From the NCBI GenBank assembly GCA_937891325.1, contig CALAFU010000262.1:1-12566 (forward strand): DNA of 12,566 nt, written 5' to 3'. A program made the position numbers and the translations under genes. This DNA is from an uncultured Candidatus Melainabacteria bacterium. GTDB lineage: Bacteria; Cyanobacteriota; Vampirovibrionia; Gastranaerophilales; Gastranaerophilaceae. Within the stretch, counting starts at the first letter, position 1, and each line of letters opens with the position of its first letter. Shown one piece after another: positions 6,278 through 12,566 of this stretch. A model generated the notes under the pieces. That model ran no database searches and was not told where the DNA came from. It worked only from the letters and a program-made list of their open reading frames with translations.

Positions 6278-6321
6278 TAAGAAGAGACGAAGAAGTAATT
6301 AAACCCACATAGAAGACGAAG

Positions 6322-6362
6322 AAAAAAGGCGCCGTTACAAAAGTACACTTTGTAACGGCGCC
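6322..6362 (-). terminator. GC-rich hairpin with its T-run on the minus strand
   Basis: A perfect 14-bp stem (6328-6341 with 6349-6362; arm GGCGCCGTTACAAA) has a 7-nt loop. The A-run lies on the left (6322-6327), so only the minus strand reads stem plus T-run. The plus-strand gene ending at 6277 gets a strong hairpin without a U-tract. No minus-strand gene ends here, so it may block antisense transcription or act as a non-canonical terminator for the plus gene. Confidence 0.65.
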
Positions 6363-6377
6363 ACCCTATGTTTAATG

Positions 6378-6383
6378 TATAAT
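6378..6383 (+). promoter_or_regulatory. Putative -10 of the AsmA-family gene
   Basis: A perfect TATAAT lies 30 nt before the start codon. At 17-nt spacing the -35 position would fall in the right arm of the preceding hairpin (ACGGCG), which is not a -35 consensus. The promoter may therefore be weak or need an activator. Confidence 0.4.
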
Positions 6384-6413
6384 TAAATTACACTAGACGA
6401 AAGGATTGTTATA

Positions 6414-9400
6414 ATGAGAAAAGGGTTAATCATAGCAGGCTCTATCGTGGGAGCTTTTTTGGCTATTTTATATATTGGATTTTTGTTTGTGCTACCAAAC
6501 GTAATCGACTTGAACAGTTATAAACCAATGGTTCAAGAGCTTGTTAAATCGCAAATTCCATTGAATGTAGACTTTAAAAACGCAAAAATCAGCGTAACTC
6601 CACTTCTTTCTGTTGGAGTTAGAGCAGAGGATTTGAGCGTAAAATTTGAAGACGGAAAAACACTGTTTTCAGCAGATAAAGCAAAAGTTAGAGTTGCACT
6701 ACCTAGCTTGCTTGCAATGACAGTAAAGGTTTCAACCGCAGAAGTCGAAAATCCATACGTGGATTTCACGATTATTGACGGAAAACAATTCAAGATTTTG
6801 ACTCTTGTTGAAGAAATGCTTCAAACACAAAAAGATACTCAAAAAGCAAAAGAACCACAAGAAACACCTTGGATTGCTAAATATATTAGAATTAAAGTTC
6901 CAAACGTTAAATTGAAAAATTACAAAGTTTTGGTAAACGATGAAAAATCAAAACATAACTTGCAATTGAGCGGTGAAATGTTGAAATTAGGCTATTTCAA
7001 CGGCAAAACAGCTAAGGTTAAAACAATTGCAGAATTAACAAGCGACGGACAAAAGAATATCGTTGCAGACATCAATATCAATACCTTCTTACCAGCGTTT
7101 GAACCTTCTTTAGATGAAGAAGACGACCAACCGGAAAAGATTGAATTACCTTTCATTAACCCTGTTTTGATGTATCAAAAATATGATTTAAAATCTAATG
7201 TTGCAACAAAATTAAAAATACGCGAAAAAGACGGATTGTACAAACTTTACGGCTTTGTAAACGTTGATAATACAACTTTAAGATTGTCTAAATACCAATT
7301 GCCAGAATGTTATTTCCATGGCAAATTCAGAGGTACAAAAGCCGTTGTAGATACTGATATTTCAGTAACAAAAGACGAAAAATTACAACTAAACGGTATG
7401 TTTGATTACGGCAAAAACAAAAAACTTGATATGCACGTAAATTCAGACAAAATCCACTTCCAAAACCTAATCATGGTTTCAAAAGCCTTCTTGGACTCAA
7501 TTCAAGTAAGAAACAGCCTTGATACCCTAAAAGGACAAGGCTATTTTGAAGCTAATGCGAATGTAAAAACAAACTTTAAAAAGCTAATTTCAGACGGTAG
7601 TATTATTGTTAAAGACGGCGCTGTAACCAACAAATTCAGCGGTTTAGGCTTTACAAAAACAAACTTAAACTTCTTGCTAGATAACAATATCTTAGAAATT
7701 AAAGACTCATCAACTCTAATCAATAAAGCTCCGTTGAAATTCGACGGTAAGATTGATGAAAAATCTAATATTGATATCGCAATTCTAGCTGATAACGTTC
7801 CTGTAAGAGGGTTATATCACGCATTTGCGCCACAAGACATGAAGGACAAACTTGATATCTATTCAGGCTTTTTGTCATTAGATACAACCATTAAGGGTGA
7901 ATTAAAACAAGCAATTGGTGAGTTGAAATTAAGACTTACAAATTTGGTTGTAAACAGCGATGCTTTCAAAATCACTAACAACGATGCCGAAGTTAATATG
8001 CACGTTGATAAAACAACTTCAAAAATCGACATTTTGAACAAAGGCTTGAATATCAGCCTATTACAATCAAATTCAACTATTTTTGATAACCATTTGAACG
8101 TGCAAATTCTTGGTTCAAAAATGACAATTGACCCAACTGAATTGCTTATCAATAGAGGCTCTATCGTAACTGTTAAAGGTACAATAGACTCAAATAAAAA
8201 AGAACCGATTTTTGATATTGATGCAAAAGGTTCTCTAGATGCAGTTGATTTAAGACAATTTGCAGGAGATGACGTTGAGGGATATATTGATGCAAGAGGT
8301 TCTTTGCCAATGACCTTGACTGTAAACGGCAATATGAAACGTCAAGACATGGTGCTAAGAGTTTTAACTTCACCTGCTAACTATGTTACACCGTTCCACT
8401 TCAAAGAAATGAAGGGCAAAAACGGCTTGTTCCAAGCTAAAATTGACTTTAAAGGTAATCGTTTAAAAATCAAGCAAACAGGCTTGTTCAACAGAACTAC
8501 AAAAACTGACGATAAAGGCAACACAACTGAACATCTTGAAGAAATTTTAGGAATTTCAGGCACAATCACAAGTTTGAACTCTCAACCTTTCATCAACGTT
8601 ATAAAAGTTGCAATACCAAAGACTTTGAACGGTTCATTCCACGTATTTAGAAATTCTGGATTTACAGTACCTTCAAACTACCTTTATATCTTTGGCGAAG
8701 CCCAATCACCACTAATTAGAGGTCAATTCGGTATCAAAAACTTGTACATCAAAGATTTACTAACAACATTGGACGAATTGTATTTGTATTTTTCAGGCAA
8801 AAACCTTACTGTGACATCAACTAACCTTAACTTGAATGGCTCAGATGTCTCAACAGCCTTGAATTTACACCTAACTCCAGAGGATATTAATACAATTTCA
8901 AACCTTAGAGTAACTTCAAACCATATAGACGTGGATAAGTTAATGATGGTTTCAAAAGCTACAACACGCGTTTTGCCTAAATCAACAGCTAAACCAAGTG
9001 CAAAACCAGCTTCTCAAGCACCAGCAGATATTCCTGTTACCTTCAAAAACAGCTCAATTGCATTTAAAAATATAAAATCCGGCAATATTATTTTGAAAAA
9101 CACAAATTCAAAAATTGCACTTCATAAAAACATATTCTACCTAAATAACCTTCATACACACGCTTTTGGCGGAAATATTTACGGTAATATTTCAATGAAC
9201 TTGCTAAATTCCTTGCTAAAAGTTGACCTAAAAGGTGGAAATATCAATACAGAAAAGATGTTGTGGGCAACTGCAAACATGAAGGATACGCTAAACGGTA
9301 AATTGTCGTTTACAACAAATATTTCGATTGACGGTGGCACGACAAGCTACGAAAAACAAATGAAATCGCTAAAAGGTAACGTCAAATTTGCAATCCATAA

Positions 9401-10199
9401 CGGTCAATTCGGACCTTTCGGTAAGGTTGAAAACTTAATTATGGCTGAAAATATAAGAGAATCACAATTCTTCCAAACAGCGCTTGGTGGTATTATTAAT
9501 GGCTTAACAACAATCGACACAACTCACTTTAAAGAATTAAAAGGTTCTCTAACTTTCAAAAACGGCATTACAACAATCAATCCGATAACTTCTGACGGTA
9601 ACGTTTTAACACTTTATATCGCCGGTAACTTCGACTTGTTGAAGAATACAGCAGATATGAAGGTTCGTGGTCGTCTTGCATCAATGCTTTCAAATATGCT
9701 TGGACCTATCGCAAACGTAAACCCTGTAAACTTGGTAAAAGTAACCCCTGGATTGAACGTAGCTTCTGCAAAATTATTCACTGTGTTCACACAACCGGTT
9801 ACACAAGCTGAATTGAACAAAATTCCAGCCTTTGGAAGTAAAACCGATAACCTTAATGCAACAAACTTCCAAGTTGTAATTAGAGGTGACGTTGCAAAGC
9901 CATTGAAATTGGTTAAATCGTTCAAATGGTTAGCTCTACAAGACCAAATCAACTCAGCTTCAGCGTTTGTTTCAACACTTCCAGAGCCTGAAAGCATTAC
10001 AACAACAGTTGAAGAAGCTCAAGCACAAGAGGCTTATGAAGCGAAGAAAACAACAAAAATAAAGAATAAAATCTTCAAAAAAGAAGCTAAAGAAAAAGAA
10101 GCACAAAAGGCTCAAACAGAACTTGAAATGCAACAAATTCAACAACAAGAAGAAAAAATCGACGAGCCTTCCGACAACGATGAAACAAAAGAAGAATAA
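6414..10199 (+). CDS. AsmA-family (YhdP/TamB-like) envelope protein (1261 aa)
   Basis: Proteins of this superfamily span the periplasm as long beta-groove structures and are implicated in phospholipid traffic between the two membranes. Residues 7-30 form an N-terminal membrane anchor (LIIAGSIVGAFLAILYIGFL). The next 90 or so residues (NVIDLNSYKPMVQELVKSQI, then ISVTPLLSVGVRAEDLSV and LPSLLAMTVKVSTAEVENP) match the AsmA N-terminal domain. The long middle is beta rich, with alternating polar and hydrophobic residues and an Ala/Pro/Lys linker at about 853-870. Residues of about 920-1160 look like the AsmA C-terminal region (SLKGNVKFAIHNGQFGPFG and LKGSLTFKNGITTINP). The last 70 or so residues are a Lys/Glu/Gln-rich tail that is not typical of the family. 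The length is near that of E. coli YhdP and TamB (about 1260). AAAGGA lies 8 nt before the ATG. It is monocistronic. Which AsmA subgroup it belongs to is not decided here. Confidence 0.85.
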   Translation: MRKGLIIAGSIVGAFLAILYIGFLFVLPNVIDLNSYKPMVQELVKSQIPLNVDFKNAKISVTPLLSVGVRAEDLSVKFEDGKTLFSADKAKVRVALPSLLAMTVKVSTAEVENPYVDFTIIDGKQFKILTLVEEMLQTQKDTQKAKEPQETPWIAKYIRIKVPNVKLKNYKVLVNDEKSKHNLQLSGEMLKLGYFNGKTAKVKTIAELTSDGQKNIVADININTFLPAFEPSLDEEDDQPEKIELPFINPVLMYQKYDLKSNVATKLKIREKDGLYKLYGFVNVDNTTLRLSKYQLPECYFHGKFRGTKAVVDTDISVTKDEKLQLNGMFDYGKNKKLDMHVNSDKIHFQNLIMVSKAFLDSIQVRNSLDTLKGQGYFEANANVKTNFKKLISDGSIIVKDGAVTNKFSGLGFTKTNLNFLLDNNILEIKDSSTLINKAPLKFDGKIDEKSNIDIAILADNVPVRGLYHAFAPQDMKDKLDIYSGFLSLDTTIKGELKQAIGELKLRLTNLVVNSDAFKITNNDAEVNMHVDKTTSKIDILNKGLNISLLQSNSTIFDNHLNVQILGSKMTIDPTELLINRGSIVTVKGTIDSNKKEPIFDIDAKGSLDAVDLRQFAGDDVEGYIDARGSLPMTLTVNGNMKRQDMVLRVLTSPANYVTPFHFKEMKGKNGLFQAKIDFKGNRLKIKQTGLFNRTTKTDDKGNTTEHLEEILGISGTITSLNSQPFINVIKVAIPKTLNGSFHVFRNSGFTVPSNYLYIFGEAQSPLIRGQFGIKNLYIKDLLTTLDELYLYFSGKNLTVTSTNLNLNGSDVSTALNLHLTPEDINTISNLRVTSNHIDVDKLMMVSKATTRVLPKSTAKPSAKPASQAPADIPVTFKNSSIAFKNIKSGNIILKNTNSKIALHKNIFYLNNLHTHAFGGNIYGNISMNLLNSLLKVDLKGGNINTEKMLWATANMKDTLNGKLSFTTNISIDGGTTSYEKQMKSLKGNVKFAIHNGQFGPFGKVENLIMAENIRESQFFQTALGGIINGLTTIDTTHFKELKGSLTFKNGITTINPITSDGNVLTLYIAGNFDLLKNTADMKVRGRLASMLSNMLGPIANVNPVNLVKVTPGLNVASAKLFTVFTQPVTQAELNKIPAFGSKTDNLNATNFQVVIRGDVAKPLKLVKSFKWLALQDQINSASAFVSTLPEPESITTTVEEAQAQEAYEAKKTTKIKNKIFKKEAKEKEAQKAQTELEMQQIQQQEEKIDEPSDNDETKEE

Positions 10200-10211
10200 A
10201 TTTTCGAAAAT

Positions 10212-10248
10212 AAAAAGGGGCGGTTTCTTTCAGAAACCGCCCCTTTTT
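10212..10248. terminator. Bidirectional-type terminator after the AsmA-family gene
   Basis: A perfect 17-bp stem (10212-10228 with 10232-10248) has a 3-nt loop, five A at the left base and five T at the right base. It lies 12 nt after the stop codon and insulates the marR-type operon promoter that starts about 15 bp further on. Confidence 0.95.
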
Positions 10249-10262
10249 GGTAAGCTTCGCAC

Positions 10263-10292
10263 TTGACATTATAAAAATTTTTACGGTAAAAT
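10263..10292 (+). promoter_or_regulatory. Promoter of the MarR/EmrB-type operon
   Basis: A consensus -35 TTGACA (10263-10268), an 18-nt spacer and -10 TAAAAT (10287-10292) make the best sigma70-type promoter in the window. The expected start of transcription (about 10299) lies inside the palindrome that follows. Confidence 0.85.
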
Positions 10293-10326
10293 ATATTACA
10301 AATGAAATATATTTCATTTGTAATAT
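10293..10326. promoter_or_regulatory. Perfect 34-bp palindrome, probable MarR-type operator
   Basis: Each 17-bp half (10293-10309, starting ATATTACAAATG) is the exact reverse complement of the other (10310-10326), with no spacer. It begins directly after the -10 and ends 3 nt before the GAGG ribosome-binding site. Bound regulator would block initiation, which is the usual autoregulation of MarR-family genes. In RNA, the transcribed part could also fold into a hairpin next to the ribosome-binding site. The palindrome is seen directly; the operator role is inferred from family behaviour and position. Confidence 0.8.
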
Positions 10327-10338
10327 TACGAGGTAAAC

Positions 10339-10794
10339 ATGCACAAAAATTCACCATATAACGAATCCCCGTTTTTTCAAATAGAACAAATTTCTAAATA
10401 TATTCAAGAGGATTACATCTCAAAATACAATCAAAAAATCACACATGATGAATTTAGGGTTATGGACATTATCCACTATAATCCTGACATTTGCCAAAGA
10501 GATTTAGCAAAACTTGCACTTAGGGATTGTGTAAAAATTGGTAGAATTCTTGATAGTCTTGAAAAAAAAGGATATATCCAAAGATTTAATGACACAAAAG
10601 GCAAAAGGCTCGTAAAAAAAATGAAACTTACTGAGGAAGGTTTAAATTTTTATAAGGAAATGATTGCTAAAATAGAGCCGGAAACCGCAAAATTCCTAAA
10701 TCAAATTTTTACAAAAAGCGAATTAATAGAATTTAAAAACTACCTAAACAAGCTAAATAAAGCACTAGCAAGCACAATAAAAGTCGAAGTATAA
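10339..10794 (+). CDS. MarR-family transcriptional regulator (151 aa)
   Basis: MarR-type proteins are dimeric winged-helix repressors, often released from DNA by small phenolic or lipophilic compounds. Residues 35-50 (ITHDEFRVMDIIHYNPD) form the helix before the HTH. QRDLAKLALRDCVKIGRILD (53-72), with the following SLEKKGYIQR, is the helix-turn-helix with its recognition helix. FNDTKGKRLVKKMKLTEEG (83-101) is the beta wing with the family's D...R...LTxxG pattern. The flanking helices form the dimerisation part. The length is typical. GAGG lies 5 nt before the ATG. A cysteine at 64 in the HTH region might allow redox sensing, but this is speculative. It is first in an operon with the exporter 31 nt downstream and probably represses both genes through the 34-bp palindrome. 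Confidence 0.9.
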   Translation: MHKNSPYNESPFFQIEQISKYIQEDYISKYNQKITHDEFRVMDIIHYNPDICQRDLAKLALRDCVKIGRILDSLEKKGYIQRFNDTKGKRLVKKMKLTEEGLNFYKEMIAKIEPETAKFLNQIFTKSELIEFKNYLNKLNKALASTIKVEV

Positions 10795-10825
10795 AGAAAA
10801 AGAACCAAAAGAAAGAAAATTAAAA

Positions 10826-12367
10826 ATGGAAAGTTGGAAGCCGAAATATAGCCCTTGGGTCACTGCTTGGCCTGTCTTAATGGCAGTATTTATGTTTGCA
10901 TTAAATGAAACAATCTCAAACGTAGCATTAGCATATATTGCTGGTTCACTGTCGATAAGTATGAATGAATCAACTTGGATTATTACAAGTTATCTAATGG
11001 CAAGTGGCATTGCCATTGCCTTAGTAGGTTTTATGACAAAACTGTTAGGTAGAAAAACCTTGCTTATCTGTGCAGTGTTAATGTTTACTATTTCCTCATT
11101 ATTTTGTGCCTGCTCTCAATCAATGGTAATGATGGTTTTATCAAGATTTTTACAAGGTATCGGTGGTGGAGCTCTTTTACCTCTAGGGCAAGCTATCATA
11201 TTGGAAACATTTCCACCTAACGAAAGACAAAAAGCAATGGCCGTTTTTGGATTGGTATTCATTATTGCACCAATAATTGGTCCAATTTTGGGTGGGTGGA
11301 TTACAGAAAATTATTGCTGGCAATGGATTTTTCTTATTGATATCCCATTAGGCATAATTTGTGCCTTGTGGGTTAATAAAATCGTTGAAGACCCACCTTA
11401 TGCAAGAAAACAAAAGAATATTCTTATTGATTACAAAGGTATAATATTTTTATCGTTATGGTTAATCTCAATGCAAATTGTTCTTGATAAAGGTAACGAT
11501 GCCGATTGGTTTGGCTCAACTTGGATTTGCTGGTTAACCGCATTTTCTGTAATTTGTGCAATTATATTTTTTGTTACACAATTCAGTAAAGACAATAAAG
11601 AACCTCTTTTAAACTTAAAGATACTTTTTGACGGAACATATTTCTGGGGAACCTTCATTCAAGTAATTTTAATGGCTGTATTCTTAGCTTCTGCAACTCT
11701 TTTGCCGTCCATGTTACAGAACCTTATGGGATATACATCATATTTAAGCGGTCTTTCTCTTGGTACTCGTGGTGTTGGAAACATCATTGCACTTGTTACC
11801 TATTTTATAATCTCTAAAAAATTAGGAGACCGAAGAATTGCAGCGATAGGGCTATTTTTTCTTGGATTAGGTAGCTGGTATTTTGGAATGATTAATCTAG
11901 AGATAAATTTATCCTCAATCGCATTTCCAAATATTTGCTACGGTATAGGAATTTTCTTTGCTCTAACTCCTCTCGTCCCACTATCTTGTTGCACACTTGA
12001 CAACAAAGAACTTACAAACGCTTCCAGTCTGCAAAATTTATTAAAAAATACGGGTGGAGCTATCGGCACATCTATCTCTACAACAATGATTTCCAGATTT
12101 TCACAAGTTCATCAAAATATGATGGTTGGACATCTAAATTTTTCTAATAATGTTTATATGGAAAAATTAAATTCTGCGGTTCAGACGTTATCAGGTAGTC
12201 ATGATGTGGGTACAGCTTATATGATGGCACAAGGTCAAATGTATAGTGAACTTATAAAACAATCTCACCTGTGGGGATATATTGACACCTTTAGGTGGTT
12301 CGCAGTTGCTACATTTTTGTTAATTCCTCTATTGTTGTTTATAAAAAAGCCAAAACAAATTAACTAA
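10826..12367 (+). CDS. DHA2-family (EmrB/QacA-type) multidrug MFS transporter (513 aa)
   Basis: This is a proton-driven exporter of the 14-helix DHA2 group in the inner membrane, expected to expel lipophilic drugs or toxic metabolites. LNETISNVAL (26-35) corresponds to the family's LDxTIVNVAL in helix 1, here with Asn instead of the usual Asp. WIITSYLMA follows. Motif A is GFMTKLLGRK (68-77). R107 with QGIGGGALLPLGQ lies in helix 4. Motif C is residues 142-157, ending IIGPILGG. ENYCWQWIFLIDIPLG is typical of EmrB. The length equals that of E. coli EmrB (about 512). The ribosome-binding site is weak (purine-rich GAAAGAAA), consistent with translation in an operon. No EmrA-type periplasmic adaptor or TolC-like gene lies in the window, so any partner would be elsewhere. 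Exact substrate unknown. Confidence 0.92.
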   Translation: MESWKPKYSPWVTAWPVLMAVFMFALNETISNVALAYIAGSLSISMNESTWIITSYLMASGIAIALVGFMTKLLGRKTLLICAVLMFTISSLFCACSQSMVMMVLSRFLQGIGGGALLPLGQAIILETFPPNERQKAMAVFGLVFIIAPIIGPILGGWITENYCWQWIFLIDIPLGIICALWVNKIVEDPPYARKQKNILIDYKGIIFLSLWLISMQIVLDKGNDADWFGSTWICWLTAFSVICAIIFFVTQFSKDNKEPLLNLKILFDGTYFWGTFIQVILMAVFLASATLLPSMLQNLMGYTSYLSGLSLGTRGVGNIIALVTYFIISKKLGDRRIAAIGLFFLGLGSWYFGMINLEINLSSIAFPNICYGIGIFFALTPLVPLSCCTLDNKELTNASSLQNLLKNTGGAIGTSISTTMISRFSQVHQNMMVGHLNFSNNVYMEKLNSAVQTLSGSHDVGTAYMMAQGQMYSELIKQSHLWGYIDTFRWFAVATFLLIPLLLFIKKPKQIN

Positions 12368-12400
12368 AAAAGAGGCGCCGTTTCAAAGAAACGGCGCCTC
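12365..12400 (-). terminator. Terminator between the convergent exporter and 42-aa genes
   Basis: A perfect 13-bp stem (12372-12384 with 12388-12400; arm GAGGCGCCGTTTC) has an AAA loop. On the minus strand it is followed by a T-run (complement of 12366-12371). On the plus strand, what follows is AATAAAATAA, without a U-tract. It primarily serves the minus-strand 42-aa gene but may also stop exporter transcripts. Confidence 0.85.
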
Positions 12401-12413
12401 AATAAAATAAAAC

Positions 12414-12542
12414 TTATGCCTTTTGAGCTAAAACTTCGTCTCTGTAACGAATTAAACCTTTTGCTAATTGGTCAGGACAGCTTGTTCCTTTTGTTCCACA
12501 TTCAATTCCTTGTAATTTTTCAATTACATCATCAATTTTCAT
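12414..12542 (-). CDS. Small protein at right edge (42 aa)
   Basis: The minus-strand frame reads MKIDDVIEKLQGIECG, then TKGTSCPDQLAKGLIRYRDE, and ends VLAQKA. An in-frame TGA at 12564-12566 limits how far upstream it can extend, so it appears complete and tiny. AAAGGA directly abuts the ATG, which is too close for a normal ribosome-binding site; a TTG start at 12554 is possible. It looks like two amphipathic helices around a C-G-T-K-G-T-S-C pair of cysteines (15 and 22), which could bind metal or form a disulfide. The terminator right behind it on the same strand supports a real gene. I do not recognise a family. Confidence 0.6.
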   Translation of the reverse strand: MKIDDVIEKLQGIECGTKGTSCPDQLAKGLIRYRDEVLAQKA

Positions 12543-12566
12543 TCCTTTAATCAAAGATTTAATTCA

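Noticed and set aside
6281..6323. Direct repeat AGACGAAGAA (6285-6294 and 6314-6323) as a possible small repeat array
   Set aside because: There are only two short copies in purine-rich sequence, with no regular spacing or further copies. It does not amount to a CRISPR or iteron.
4471..9997. Several minus-strand open frames opposite rmuC, the 187-aa gene and the AsmA-family gene
   Set aside because: They mirror the codon pattern of strongly supported plus-strand genes, show Phe/Ser-rich composition typical of antisense frames, and match no family.

Overview
This is an AT-rich, mostly chromosomal-looking window from a bacterium. The AsmA-family envelope protein points to a diderm (two-membrane) cell. 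The low GC, the compact gene spacing and the gene mix (rimO, rmuC, a giant AsmA protein, a MarR/EmrB-type pair) would fit an uncultured gut lineage such as the non-photosynthetic cyanobacterial relatives (Gastranaerophilales/Vampirovibrionia). That placement is an inference; no rRNA or tRNA gene is present to anchor it.

Left third (1-3090): two minus-strand paralogs, CDS 206-1387 (393 aa) and CDS 1880-2887 (335 aa). Each joins its own low-complexity N-terminal part to a C-terminal domain of about 133 residues that is 87% identical between the two by my own count. That domain contains a stretch closely resembling a eukaryotic annexin repeat (LYDAMKGAGT and what follows). A 72-aa cysteine-rich small protein (1589-1807, plus strand) sits between them. 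The 393-aa gene has an unusual upstream element: two TGCATG palindromes 32 bp apart, overlapping a putative promoter. The same element, with identical spacing, recurs at the extreme left edge, so another co-regulated gene probably lies just outside the window on the left.

Middle (3090-6360): rimO (minus; methylthiolation of ribosomal protein S12) is divergent from rmuC (plus; membrane-anchored nuclease-like protein). They are followed by a 187-aa helical protein of unknown function.

Right (6414-12566): a 1261-aa AsmA/YhdP-like envelope protein comes first. It is followed by a two-gene operon of a MarR-type regulator and a DHA2/EmrB-type drug exporter, with a strong promoter and a perfect 34-bp palindrome at the expected transcription start that looks like the regulator's operator. 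A 42-aa minus-strand small protein lies at the right edge.

Almost every transcription unit ends in a strong GC-rich hairpin of similar design (arms built around GGCG/CGCC with A/T-run flanks); seven are listed. I see no insertion sequence, CRISPR array, tRNA, rRNA or phage integration site. The parts that look least described are the annexin-like paralog pair and its paired TGCATG control element.
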